A DNA stretch of 64,000 nucleotides from Symbiodinium natans. Its lineage: Eukaryota > Sar > Dinophyceae > Suessiales > Symbiodiniaceae. The DNA is taken from NCBI GenBank assembly GCA_905221605.1, contig CAJNDS010000913.1:366158-430157 (forward strand). The letters are read 5' to 3'. The translations under genes were made by a program, and so were the position numbers. This document shows, in pieces, positions 13,683 through 25,300 of this stretch; positions within the stretch are counted from its first letter, which is position 1; each line of letters opens with the position of its first letter. The notes below the pieces were generated by a model that was not told the origin of the DNA, did no database searches, and was given only the letters and a program-made list of their open reading frames with translations.

Positions 13683-14244
13683 ATATAGAGCCATATAGAG
13701 CCCGTGTGCCGAGGAACTGCAAATGGAAATGCAAGGAAATGGCCTGGCAGCTGTGATTTTGCTGCCGGTCAGGGTGCGCCTCCTTGGCCGCCGCTCGGTA
13801 CCTTTTGGCATTACGGTATTCTGGCAACGCCGCCCGGGGTACTGCCAGTGGTCGCTACCCCGCAGAATCTGAGTAGGCTGCGCGCACGCCAACTCAGCAC
13901 GAGTTGGCAACCGCCGTGGATCCATCCCAAGAAGCTTCAGCGCCTGGCACTTCAAACACGTGAAGCACCTGGAAGTTAAGCCTCCTCGCCACAGACTTGC
14001 AGCAAACGCAAGCCTTCTGTGCTTCGGGACACAAGGATGCGCCAGCCTTCAAGCCTCGAGCGCGCACATGTTCTTCTCAGTTCTGCCACATTCTCAACAG
14101 CAGGTAAAGCTGTCAACGAATCTGGAACGCCGCAGCAGTGGCCACCCCCTCGCTCTGAGGCAAACAACGAGGCGAGTTGCTTTTTCCATCCTCATCTTAT
14201 CGCTGGTATCCGACATCCGGGCTGTGGAGAAGTATCTTCACTTT

Positions 14245-14335
14245 TCGACCTTGGAAGCCTTGACAACCTTGGCCAGGTCGTCAGTCTGCGTCGTCGCGTC
14301 TTTGAGCGTCCGCTCCAAACTGGCAAGAGAAAGAA
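14245..14335 (-). CDS. Coiled-coil exon fragment, gene unassigned
   Basis: After a TTGCCAG acceptor the minus strand reads LERTLKDATTQTDDLAKVVK and continues ASKVEK before a stop. This is heptad-like and amphipathic. The plus strand between 14340 and 14510 also has a charged open frame (LEHIQQECAIQEKEAFAKEG), so strand choice for the neighbourhood is uncertain. No family is recognised. Confidence 0.35.
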
Positions 14336-14509
14336 AGAAACACCTTAGAGATCCTAACCATGGTACAGGCCATTTGGAGCACATTCAGCAGGAGTGTGCT
14401 ATCCAGGAGAAGGAAGCATTTGCAAAAGAGGGAAACGCTTCGGTCTCCAATGACACGCCTCAATCGGTCAGACGGAAGGTCGAGACAAAGCGCCATTGCG
14501 AAACGTCAC

Positions 14510-15900
14510 ACTTCTCCTGGCGCGTCTGTGGTGAGAAACCAAGGCTCCATGAACTGCTAAAGGCCTCTGCCGCTCTTGCATATCCTGGCATGTGCTACAT
14601 ACTTGGAAGTTCCAACGGGCAGTTTTTGCGATTGTTTTGGTTTTCGTTTCACTTCTGGCCGCAAACCGTCGCAATCTTCCGCAACATTCCAGGCGCAGCA
14701 AAACACCCGCAAAAACCCGCCAAAACAGCCGCAAAAGCCCACCAAGCCGCCACAAAAAAGCGCAAGTATGGTTCGAGCTGGCGCTGACGGTTTCTGAAGC
14801 AGAAGGAGCAGCAACCATCACAAGTCCCCAACGAAAGTTCACTAAAGTCTGCCGGCCTTACGCTGCTTGGGCTTCCAGAGGCCTGCAAGCTGAGCGTCGC
14901 GATGGTGTCAGACTGTCGCAGCTCACAATCAAAGCTTCCGCCAATGGCCCCAAATGGGACCCACTCAGCACAAGAAACGGAGCCCAGCTGCTCGGCCTTT
15001 GCGATTAGCCCCTCCCCTGCATCAACATTGCTATGAGCTACCCACTACCAAATACTTCCCAAGATGAATCGCACATTGCGTCCTTCAAGGTTGCGGCCGG
15101 CGATCTCGAAATCTCCTCGCGGACCTGAGTTGAGTGAGAGATGCAATCGTGTTATCTCGCGCACATTGCCATGACCTGAGAAAACGAAGGTGTAACCCAA
15201 CGGGGGAGGTTCCACATGTTTAGCTTGTTGTGTCTGAGTGTTTGAATTCAGGTTGCCTTTTCAAGACTCCTGACTCATCTCAGAGCATGCGTTGCAGCTG
15301 TGCCAAGCAGAGTTTGCCAGCACCGCATCGAAAGACTTTCAGTGTCATGCTTCTTTTCAGCTCTTGTACATGCTGTTTGAGCTGATTGCTGCCCTCGGCA
15401 TGCCACTCTCAGACTTGAGCTCCCGTAAGCCTTGGGCCACAGATGCAAATCCTGCAACCTCACAAGCTCGGGCGTGACTAAAGCCCTTACGCGCATGAAG
15501 TGACCACCCGACATGCGCAAAGGTCCGTGGCTTTTATCACCAGGCGCCGGAAGAACTTTGGTTTCGAACCCTGGATCTCGATCGGTCTTGGCGCTGAGGG
15601 AGCTTGACGAAGAACAGGCGCACTCCATTTCAACGAGCAATCGAGCGGAGCGAGTGAGTGAGCGGGGATGCAGTGAAGACAATAACCAGAAAACCTAAGA
15701 CACAGTTGACGAGCAAAACCGCGCCGCGCTGCGCTGCAGGGTGACGCCGAATCGTCCTTTGACGCCGAATTGTGTGTGAAGCCGAATGACCCCGACGGCG
15801 AGTTGTGTTACCCACCAGCACCGACTTGCGACCTCCTGAGCCCCTAACGGGAACAAGAAAATCGTGCCACTAGTAATGCTGTAGCCGAGCCCTGACCCAT
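14510..15900. other. No recognisable gene
   Basis: Contains an AAAACACCCGCAAAAACCCGC-like simple region at about 14700-14760, giving Ala/Lys-rich open frames, and otherwise unstructured sequence. I see no family motifs. Confidence 0.35.
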
Positions 15901-15911
15901 CTCCAAGAACA

Positions 15912-16330
15912 GTCGCGCAACCCGTCGCAGCCAAGCTCCACAACAGCCACAACTGCGACCAAGAAGAATCCGCTGCATCGCCCAGCAAGGCATCAATAAC
16001 GAACGCAGGAACAGCAGAAGCCACACTGCACTACAATCACCGCCCATGGAAATCACCCGAGCACCAGCCCCCCCTGGAGGCACAGAACCCGCTCCAGCCA
16101 AGCTCCACCACAGCCGCCACAACTGTGACCAAAGAAGGCGCTGCAACACCCAGCAAGGCATAAACAACGAAAGCAGCCACAGCAACGACATCTCACGCCC
16201 GCAGACATCACCTGAGCACCAGCCTGCACTAGGAGGAACAGAACCCGCCACAGCCAAGCTGCACCACGGCCGCAATAACCACAGCAGTGAAACCAGCAGT
16301 CGGCGGCCGTGCCACAGCCGCAGAAACCTC
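15912..16330. repeat. Tandem repeat, about 160-bp period
   Basis: The core AGCCAAGCTCCAC and its flanks recur at about 15929, 16096 and 16255 (spacings near 167 and 159 bp), together with CACCCAGCAAGGCAT and GGAGGCACAGAACCC blocks. Copies are diverged. Long minus-strand open frames here follow the repeat and are not taken as genes. Confidence 0.7.
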
Positions 16331-16401
16331 CACAGATAATCTCACAGCCACCAGGATTGCTCAAACCCCGACAAGCTGTGCCCAGCAACATTCCAGACAG
16401 C

Positions 16402-16563
16402 AAGGATAACGTTAAGGTTTAGAGTTGAGGGTTTCTTTTTTTCTGCCACTGGCTGAACTGTCCGTCCACATTGCAGCTTAGGGTTTAAGGTTTAGGGTTC
16501 AGGGTTCTGGGCATAGGGTTAGGCTTTAGGGTTTAAGGTTCAGGGTATAGGGTTTAGGGTTTA
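16402..16563 (+). repeat. Interstitial degenerate TTTAGGG tract
   Basis: Many imperfect units (GGTTTAGGG, GGTTTAAGG, GGTTCAGGG, GGTATAGGG) run in one orientation, split by about 40 bp of other sequence. Consistent with an old internal telomeric insertion. Confidence 0.7.
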
Positions 16564-16663
16564 AGCTCCAGCATGATCTTCTTTCCCAGCCCGATCTTTC
16601 CTGAAATTTGTCCGAAGCCTACGCAGATCTCTCGACAAACTCCGAGCTGAGAACTGGAAATTG

Positions 16664-16928
16664 GGCGTGATGAGTGATGAATGCTTCATCGGTGATGCTG
16701 ATACATGCTTGCCTTCTCCAAGAATCTTGTAACCCCTTCTCACAGGCAACGACGTTTTCCCAAGCGCAGCTCGCGTGACGAATTAGGTCGCCTTGACTTC
16801 TGCCCTCCCTGTGGGAAACCCTTTTCAATAAGCCGCCTGCGGAGTCTCCTGTCACAAGTACCTGCGGGGACAGCTACGCTGGCCAAATTGAAGGGGGCAA
16901 TCGCACGCCAAGGATTGGTGGTCGACAG
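16664..16928 (+). repeat. Dispersed repeat family R1, copy 2
   Basis: Inverted relative to the copy at 11934-12195. On the plus strand it keeps one open frame, QRRFPKRSSRDELGRLDFCP through LRSLLSQVP to LAKLKGAIARQGLVVDR, about 60 codons. The preserved frame suggests it derives from coding sequence of a multi-copy gene or mobile element. No family is recognised. Confidence 0.72.
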
Positions 16929-17431
16929 GGTCGGAGGAGCTGACGCCAAACCGATGGGGGGGCCACCAACCGATTTCGCAGGCCCCTTGTGGTCTAAAGA
17001 AGTGAACACTTCAATCCTGTCGCAGCTCATCCTGTGATCATGTTTTGTACCGGTACAGCGTACAGGAAACCAATGCCCGACACCCACTCAATGTCTTGCA
17101 TCGTGCACCTCACCTCGACGACTAAGCGAGTCGTGATATCCTTATTTGAGGAGCCGTGGTCTTCGTGCTTTGCAGGTATTTCGAAAGTATGATTGAAATT
17201 TCTGATTTCACATCGGCTCGGGCGGTGTCGCCTCCGTCATCCCATACATCCTTGACCTTACTACAATGGTTTAAAAGCCGTCTCTGCGCCTACATTCGGA
17301 AAGCGTTTCGCAGCTCGTGTTACGAACCAGCAAATAGCCTTCTGGCACGTTTGCTACGTTGCGACATTCAAGGTAGTAGCAGAGGACGAACTCTCCGACG
17401 ACGGGCACACAAAGCACCGGGTCTGGTAAGA

Positions 17432-17565
17432 GCTCTCTGTGTGTCTCTGCGTGTCTCTGTGTCTGTGTCTGTGTGTGTGTGTGTGTCTCTCTGCGTGTCT
17501 CTGTGTGTGTGTGTGTCTGTGTCTCTCAGTGTGTCTCTGTGTGTCTGTGTATCTGTGTGTGAAGG
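17432..17565. repeat. GTCTCTGT/GT microsatellite
   Basis: Interrupted GT, GTCT and CTCTGC repeats. The open frames on both strands (VSVSV and HTHT types) are microsatellite artefacts. Confidence 0.9.
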
Positions 17566-18283
17566 TTCTTTGATGTGTCATGTGTTGTGGTGGCTTGCAT
17601 GCCATGTGCTTCCGTTACTGTAGCTTCGCAGGCTTGATGCTGCCTAAAAGCATATATGGCCCATTTTCGCAACCGCACATCTTGTGCATGTCTGCGCCCC
17701 TTCTGCAAACTACGTTCCTCCTTGGCACGGATGGTGGAAATTCACAGCATTTCACAGCCATCACTGCGAAGGATCACAGACGAGCCGCCTGCTAGAGGTG
17801 AAACAGTCTGCATTCTACTGCGACCAGTGTGTTGAAGATCTATTCTGCTGCTAAGGAGTGCAAGACACGTATTGAGCTCGTAAGGAGCTGGTGCGCTGCT
17901 CCGGTGGCAAGGATCATCCGCTACCTTAGCGCCGTTGGCAGTGTCGTGGATATTATATGAAGCTTCTGCTGCAGTGAGAGAGTCTTGATGGAAGCAGTGC
18001 ATCAAGAATGCGCATGCGGTCTGTCTGAATGCCTGCAGGATCGGCGCACAGGAAAGATGATCAGTCCAAGTCGCGGAGGTAACAGCGTCTCCGCATCAGA
18101 ATGTAAGTCCTGCAACAAAACTGTCAAAGATCTCGTGGACGCCACATGTCCGTCAATGTCTATGTCTGTGTCCGTCCTGATGCCTCCAGTAACGTGGTAT
18201 GTCCAAAGGGGCTGCAGCTGGCTTCAGCGGCAGAAAGCTTTGCCTGGGCAGCTGCGCCAGCACGCGGAGCTGCAAGCGGCGCA

Positions 18284-18328
18284 GCTGCACAGCTGCACAG
18301 CTGCACAACTGCACAGCTGCACAGAGGC
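18284..18328. repeat. GCACAGCT tandem
   Basis: Five near-perfect copies of an 8-9-bp unit (GCACAGCTG/GCACAACTG), a short palindromic CAGCTG-containing microsatellite. Confidence 0.8.
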
Positions 18329-18599
18329 AGCAGAAGTAGCCCGATACCGCAGAGACTGAGAGCTCGGCCACAATGTGAAGCCCAGCAGCCCAGAGAGCCA
18401 GATAGTCCAGGGAGCAAAGACCTGAAGGAGGGCTCACTGCACAAGAAGAGCCAACTTCAAAGCAACTCCGCAACTCACAACACCCCCCGAAAGAAAAGCC
18501 GAGTCTTAAGAGGGGCCATCCAGGGGCCATCTCCTCTTTGCCTCTTTGCCCCCAAACCTCAGGGCCTTCAGTGCAACCTCAGTCCCAGCTCGGATCCTG

Positions 18600-18720
18600 T
18601 GTACAAGTTCTTGGACTTCTCTCGCAACCTCCCCGCAACAACGGCTCAGCCAACGCTTCAGCCACAAAACTCCAATCCACCCCTGAAGCGTAACATGCCC
18701 CGTAAGGTGCCGGTATAACC
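18600..18720 (-). CDS. Possible helical exon, unassigned
   Basis: The minus strand contains CCGEVAREVQELVHRIRAG followed by TEVALKALRFGGKEAKRR. It is amphipathic and exon-like, but not assigned to a family. It lies just downstream of the coiled-coil gene ending at 19325 and in the same direction, so it could belong to the next gene. Confidence 0.3.
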
Positions 18721-19324
18721 TCGCGCAGTGTCCGAGCCCCTCGCCCAGTTGACCGGCAGAAACCCTCTCAGGTACCTTTCTTCCATGAGCTGGATACATG
18801 TGGTCAACTCAGGGGGCACTATGACATGACATGTCCACAATGGCATTTCTTTCGCCGGACTTGCACTGACCTGCCGCCTTTGGCGGGCTAAGCTCACGTG
18901 AGTGCAAGCTGCCAGGCATGTCTGAGTCTTGACAGCTGAACAACCCGAGAGGACAGGTCAAAAGATAGTCAAGATACTTGCGGAAGAATGTGGGGGGGGG
19001 GGGGCCAGTTTTAAATGCTGTCTCGCGACTCTTGACATCTTGACGGCTTGCACTTACTACATGAGCGGGGACGTCGCAAAGGAGACCAGCGCCGGACCAA
19101 ATACAGAACAGACGACCGGGCTTGGAGCCAACCGTGGCTTCTGTTTTAAATGGCTTTAAAAGACTTGGGGCAGCATCTGTAGCGTGATGGGGGCATATGG
19201 GGCATTCTGGAGGCGCACATGACATGTCCGACTCTACCTCTCTGCTGCGAGCACCGGGCATCACGGGGCTGATCTCGTGAGGCGCCAGCTGCGGCGCTCT
19301 GCGCGGCGCTAGCTGCGGGCGCTA

Positions 19325-22300
19325 TTAGCGATTCGTAGCGCACATAAAGCTGTTGACGATGCTGGACCTCAGCAGCCAGCAGACGGCGGCCCCAAGAAGC
19401 GCCCCCAAAAAACGCCCCAGAAAAGGGCGGCCGATCTGAGCGCGCGGCCAAGAGGATTGCTCCCGCTCATCCTGAAAGCGCTGCAGAAGCCTCCACGGGC
19501 AAGTGGCATCTCGACTCATTCGTCCCATCCGCATAACACACCTTCTGCTTTCATTCTCGGAGAGGGGGTGGCGGGGGCGCGTCGCATCCTTAGATGCCCT
19601 GGCTTCCAGTATTGGCCGGGGGGGTTTGCAACAACCGGAATCTGCGCGAAAGACGCGATTTCCTTGTCTTGGGTTCCTGGCTTTCCTGGCTAGAAGTGAA
19701 GGAGAAAGAAATTCCGGGCCGGGGGGGGGGTGGAGGGCGGTTGAAGAACGGCTGAAGAACTCCAGCAGCCCGGGAGCCCCAAGGTTTGAAGGGGTGCGGC
19801 GGGCCTTTTGGCTTTGGCCAACTCGCTCTCCAGCTCGACGACTTGACTTTCCCTTAGTGGAGACAAAGGGGTGAACCGGGTGAACGCGTGCTTTACAAAG
19901 CTCCGACAAGAACGTTGCGAGAGGGGAAACGCAAACCTGAACCCAACTGAAGACACGCAGGCAGACAGACACAGACACAGACACAGACACAGACACAGAC
20001 ACAGACACAGACACAGACACACACACACACACACAAACAAACAAACACACAAACAAACAAACAAACAATCACACAGTGTGTGAGACTGATGCACACTTCT
20101 AAGGTTCTGCCGATTTCTGCCGCACCACGCCCAGGACCCGGGCAGCTCTGCGGTGCGGTCGGAGTCCGCGGCTGGGGCCTTGGGAGCTAAGGAGAGCTGC
20201 CGTTAAGGAGAGCTAAGGAGAGCCAGGAGAGCCAGGAGAGCTGTGTCTGCACAACCGGGGCCTTGGTGGGCGATGCGCCGGCCAGCTTGAAGCCTCGGGG
20301 ACGCCAAGGGGCGCTCCACGGCACAACGCACAAACCTCATCTTGAGAGAAACCTCGACATCTTCTGAGTCAAAAAGCAAAGCCCTCAGAAGGTCTCTCTA
20401 TCTCTCCTCTCTCTCTTGTCACTTGGGGAACGCAGCTCTCACATCTGAAATCTCGGATCACATGGGCTCACTTCTGTTGGCCAACATCACGTCTATCCTA
20501 ATTAACCCTTCGGCTCCTTCGGCTCGATTCCACTCGAGTCCGCTCGATTCCCCCCCCCCCCCCAAACGCGAAGCGCGCCTACGCTCTCATTGGTGGCGCT
20601 CTCGGGCGTTTGGTTGGCAGACAACCTGCTCAGAGGCTGAGGAGAAAGAAGCTTTCGAAGCTGTCGGTGCTCACCAAGTGGGTACGACAACCACATACAA
20701 GATGGCCAATTGCAATACATTACAAAATTTCGCCTGCGTTTTCTGCAGTGGGGCGGTGCCGCGCCTCTCCTCCGTCAGCGCCTTCTCCAGCGAAACAGCA
20801 GTTGCCCTGGGCATGCGCTGGTGGACATCTGCTGGATCCGCAAGTACTGACAGCATAGAGTCGTTGCTAGGCCCCTAGGAATGGCGAGGCCGACGCCGCT
20901 GCGCAGCAAGCTCTGCCGTCAGGCTCTCCTTTTCGCTTTCCCAGGCCGCTTTCGCCTGGCACGAGGCTCCGGAGAGTTTCCTGGGTTTCGGGGTACTGGC
21001 TTCCAAGCCTTCTCGGCATCGGCCCCCGCGGTCTGCAGGGTACTCCTGCGATCAGCATGGCGCGCCCTTTGGCACTCGGACAAGTGCTGAGCTCTCGCCG
21101 CTTTTCGGGCACCTCGTTGCCTGAAGCTCGGACTGGAGTGACTCGGTCAGGCGCCTGGCCCATGTGCAAAGAATGGCCATCTTACTCCATGCTGGATGCA
21201 AGAAGATCCACTGAAACAAACGCCCAGACATCCCCAGACCCTCCACTTCTGGAAGGCCATTGTGTATTTGCGAATAACTATGAAGAACTTCCTTTGGTGC
21301 ACGAGACTTCCAGAGGATTCCCCGATGTGCAGTGGGCAGGAGAACACACACAATAAGCTGAAGGGAGCAGACTTTCTTCACTGTGTTTGTACAGCAACAA
21401 TAAGCTGAAGAAAGCAACGAAGGAAGACACGAAGAGAACCCAGTAGCTCACCTTCTGCACGCCGTGCGATGTCATGAGATGTTATGCTGTGGTGCAGGGA
21501 AGGAGTCTGGCCACCGGACCGAAAGACAAGGTTAAACGCGTTCGACCCCATCTTGCAACTCTCACATCTTCTGACACGCCCTGAAGGCACGTACACCGCA
21601 AGAAGCCTCAGCCGCTGCACAACTTCAGTCCAGAGCAGTGGGGCGGTGCCGCGCCTCTCCTCCGTCAGCGCCTTCTCCAGCGAAACAGCAGTTGCCCTGG
21701 GCATGCGCTGGTGGACATCTGCTGGATCCGCAAGTACTGACAGCATAGAGTCGTTGCTAGGCCCCTAGGAATGGCGAGGCCGACGCCGCTGCGCAGCAAG
21801 CTCTGCCGTCAGGCTCTCCTTTTCGCTTTCCCAGGCCGCTTTCGCCTGGCACGAGGCTCCGGAGAGTTTCCTGGGTTTCGGGGTACTGGCTTCCAAGCCT
21901 TCTCGGCATCGGCCCCCGCGGTCTGCAGGGTACTCCTGCGCTAAGCATGGCGCGCCCTTTGGCACTCGGACAAGTGCTGAGCTCTCGCCACTTTTCGGGC
22001 ACCTCGTTGCCTGAAGCTCGGACTGGAGTGACTCGGTCAGGCGCCTGGCCCATGTGCAAAGAATGGCCATCTTACTCCATGCTGGATGCAAGAAGATCCA
22101 CTGAAACAAACGCCCAGACATCCCCAGACCCTCCACTTCTGGAAGGCCATTGTGTATTTGCGAATAACTATGAAGAACTTCCTTTGGTGCACGAGACTTC
22201 CAGAGGATTACCCGACGTGCAGTGGGCAGGACACAATAGGCTGAAAGCGAACACACATTCTTCACTGTGCAGTAAGCAACGAAGGAAGCAACGAAGAACG

Positions 22301-25300
22301 ACACGAGAAGAACCAGTAGTTCACCTCCTGCATGCCGTGCGATGTCATGAGATGTTATGATGTGGTGCGGGGAAGGTGTCTGGCCAACGGACGGAAACGC
22401 AGGCCAAGATCAAACGAGTTCAACCCCATCTTGCAATTCTGGCATATTCTGACATACGTCCTCAAGGAACGTGCATCGCAAAAAGCATCAGAGCAGTGGG
22501 GCGGTGCCGCGCCTCTCCTCCGTTAGCGCCTTCTCCAGCGAAACAGCAGTTGCCCTGGGCATGCGCTGGTGGACATCTGCTGGATCCGCAAGTACTGACA
22601 GCATAGAGTCGTTGCTAGGCCCCTAGGAATGGCGAGGCCGACGCTGCTGCGCAGCAAGCTCTGCCGTCAGGCTCTCCTTTTCGCTTTCCCAGACCGCTTT
22701 CGCCTGGCACGAGGCTCCCGAGAATTTTCGACCCCCTGCGCGCCACCTCGTGGCCTGCTCGGACTGGAGTAACCTCACAGAGTATCTCGCACATGGTGGG
22801 AGAAAAAAAACCCGCTTCCAGAGTCTCCACAGCCCGGGGAAGCCACCGTCGGGCACAAGTCTGAGCGCCTTGCTCCGCTTCGGGCTCGGCAGCCTCGCCC
22901 TGCGAACAGCCGCATCGACAAGTGCGCTAGCTTAGTGCGCATTCTCAGAACTTCAAACAGAGACTTGAAAAATGCAGTACTGTCCAGTTGCCTCCTCCTC
23001 AGCCTCGTCATCAATCATCTGCATCTGGCTCAGCAGGTCCTGGCTTCCAGCAGAAGCGGAGAAGGCCAGGCAGAGGCAACAAGCAGCCGCCTGGCCCGCT
23101 GGCAGGCTGACGCTGTTCTTGTGCAGAGGCGAGTCAAAGCTGAAGGCCCCGTCCAAGGAGCCTTCAGGCGCCAGGACATCTGCGTCTGAGCCGCTGTGCG
23201 GCTGTGATCCCAGGTGCCAGGCTTCCTGGAGTCATCATCATGATCTGATCGTTGAGCTCCTGGGCCTGCACGTGAAGGGGTCAGAGGGGGGGTCCCTTTG
23301 CCCCTCTTTCCTAACAGCCCAAGGTGGAGCGAAATTCAGAAGGAGGTGGGGTAGAGATGTACAGAGTCGGCCTGTCGCTCAGCGGCCTGTCGGTCCGCCT
23401 CGCTCATGATCCGGAGCTCCTCTCTTGAAAAAGAGGAAGCCAAGGGGGATCTGCGTGGTGTGTGTGTGTGTTGTTTGAGAGGCGATGTACTTTGATTGCT
23501 TAGAGTCTTAGAGTTTAACGATTCTTCACCACGTCACTGAGGCACTTCGACCGAGACAAAAAAAAAAAAAGAAGGAAGACACACGCCTCCATCTCGTGAC
23601 ACGCATCTGCGTAGGCCTTCTCGTGCCTCGGGGCTGTCCCCGGCAGCCCTCACTCTTCTCCCTCAACCTCCTCCCTGTCATAGCTGAGCCTCTGAGCCTC
23701 TGAGCCCCACTCTTCCATTCTGAGGCCCGGTCTGCTGCTTTTGCTGCTCACTTCGACTCAGATCCTCGTGCAGCCGCCTGAAAAGCAGATGAGAGAAGAT
23801 GCTTACCCCACACGTGCTCCCCGAGTGCGCTTGCGCGCAATATGACTGGCTCACTGGGGCTCGTGCACTATCTCCTCTCTGGCTTCCTTCAGCCGCTCGC
23901 TGGCATCCTCCAAAAAGGGTGGAGTTTTTTTTTGGGTCTTTTTTTTTTGGGGGGGGGGGGGGGGGCCTTTTTTTTTTCCTTGGTCGATTTTCTTGGTTTT
24001 CTCTAGGAAAAACCCTACTTTCCTTACATTTTGGACGGATTTCCTGTCATTTCCCTTAGGTTTTCGTTGGTTTTTCATAGGGAAAAACCTATTTTTTTAC
24101 AGTTCTTGGGCTTTGAAGCACGCTTGGTACGGCTTAAAAGAAGCGGGGGGGGGGGTTGGGGGGGCTGTGCCCCCCATCTGCAAACACCCTGCTCACATGA
24201 TGGGTTTCAACTAGTTTCTTGGGCTTCGGCTGAAAAAAAGCGGGGGGGTTGGGGGGGGGCGCAGCCCCCCCCATTTGCAAACACAATGCTCACACGATGT
24301 TTTTCAACTAGTTTCTTGGGCTTTGAACGGCTTAAAAGAAGCGGGGGGGTTGGGGGGTCTGCGCCCCCCATTTGCAAACACCCTGCTCACATGATGGGTG
24401 TCAACAAGTTTCTTGGGCTTTGAAGCGCGCTCTGCACGGCTTAAAAAAAGCGGGGGGGTTGGGGGGGGGCGCAGCCCCCCCCATTTGCAAACACAATGCT
24501 CACGATGTTTTTCAACTAGTTTCTTGGTCTTTGAAGCACGCTTGGTACGGCTCAAAAGAAGCGGGGGGGTTGGGGGGGGGCGCAGCCCCCCCCCCATTTG
24601 CAAACACCCTGCTCACATGATGGGTGTCAACAAGTTTCTTGGGCTTTGAAGCACGCTCTGCACGGCTTAAAAAAAGCGGGGGGGTTGGGGGGGGCGCAGC
24701 CCCCCCCATTTGCAAACACAATGCACACACGATGTTTTTCAACTAGTTTCTTGGGCTTTGAAGCACGCTTGGTACAGCTTAAAAGAAGCGGGGGGGTTGG
24801 GGGGGCTGTGCCCCCCATTTGCAAACACCCTGCTCACATGATGGGTTTCAACTACTTTCTTGCGCTTTGGCTGAAAAAAAGCGGGGGGGTTGGGGGGGGC
24901 GCAGCCCCCCCCCATTTGCAATGCTCACACGATGTTTTTCAACTAGTTTCTTGGGCTGCCCTTGGGCTTTGAAGCACGCTTGGTACGGCTTAAAAGAAGC
25001 GGAGGGGGTTGGGGGGGGGCGCAGCCCCCCCCCCATTTGCAAACACCCTGCTCACATGATGGGTGTCAACAAGTTTCTTGGGCTTTGAAGCGCGCTCTGC
25101 ACGGCTTAAAAAAAAAAAGCGGGGGGGTTGGGGGGGGCGCAGCCCCCCCCATTTGCAAACACAATGCTCACACGATGTTTTTCAACTAGTTTCTTGGGCG
25201 TTGAAGGGTTTAAAAGAAGCGGGGGGGGTTGGGGGGTCTGCGCCCCCCAATTGCAAACACCCTGCTCACATGGTCAACAAGTTTCTTGGGCTTTGAAGCA

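Larger units (their letters stand above)
11402..13900. other. Repeat-rich spacer, no recognised gene
   Basis: AT-rich just upstream of the receptor exon (11402-11460). It then contains the dispersed repeat copy at 11934-12195, a 45-bp repeat at 12450-12494 and again at 13638-13682, and a few degenerate GGTTTAGGG-like motifs at about 12658-12705. The missing 5' exon(s) of the receptor should lie here, but I cannot identify them. Confidence 0.5.

Noticed and set aside
13960-14787. 275-codon plus-strand open frame
   Set aside because: Composition changes along its length, it ends in a simple Ala/Lys repeat region, it overlaps a more protein-like minus-strand coiled-coil segment, and it matches no family.
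19690-20094. Cys/Val-rich frames with long VCVCV runs
   Set aside because: They come from the ACACAG/AC microsatellite; only the upstream VVELESELAKAK piece is kept as a possible exon.
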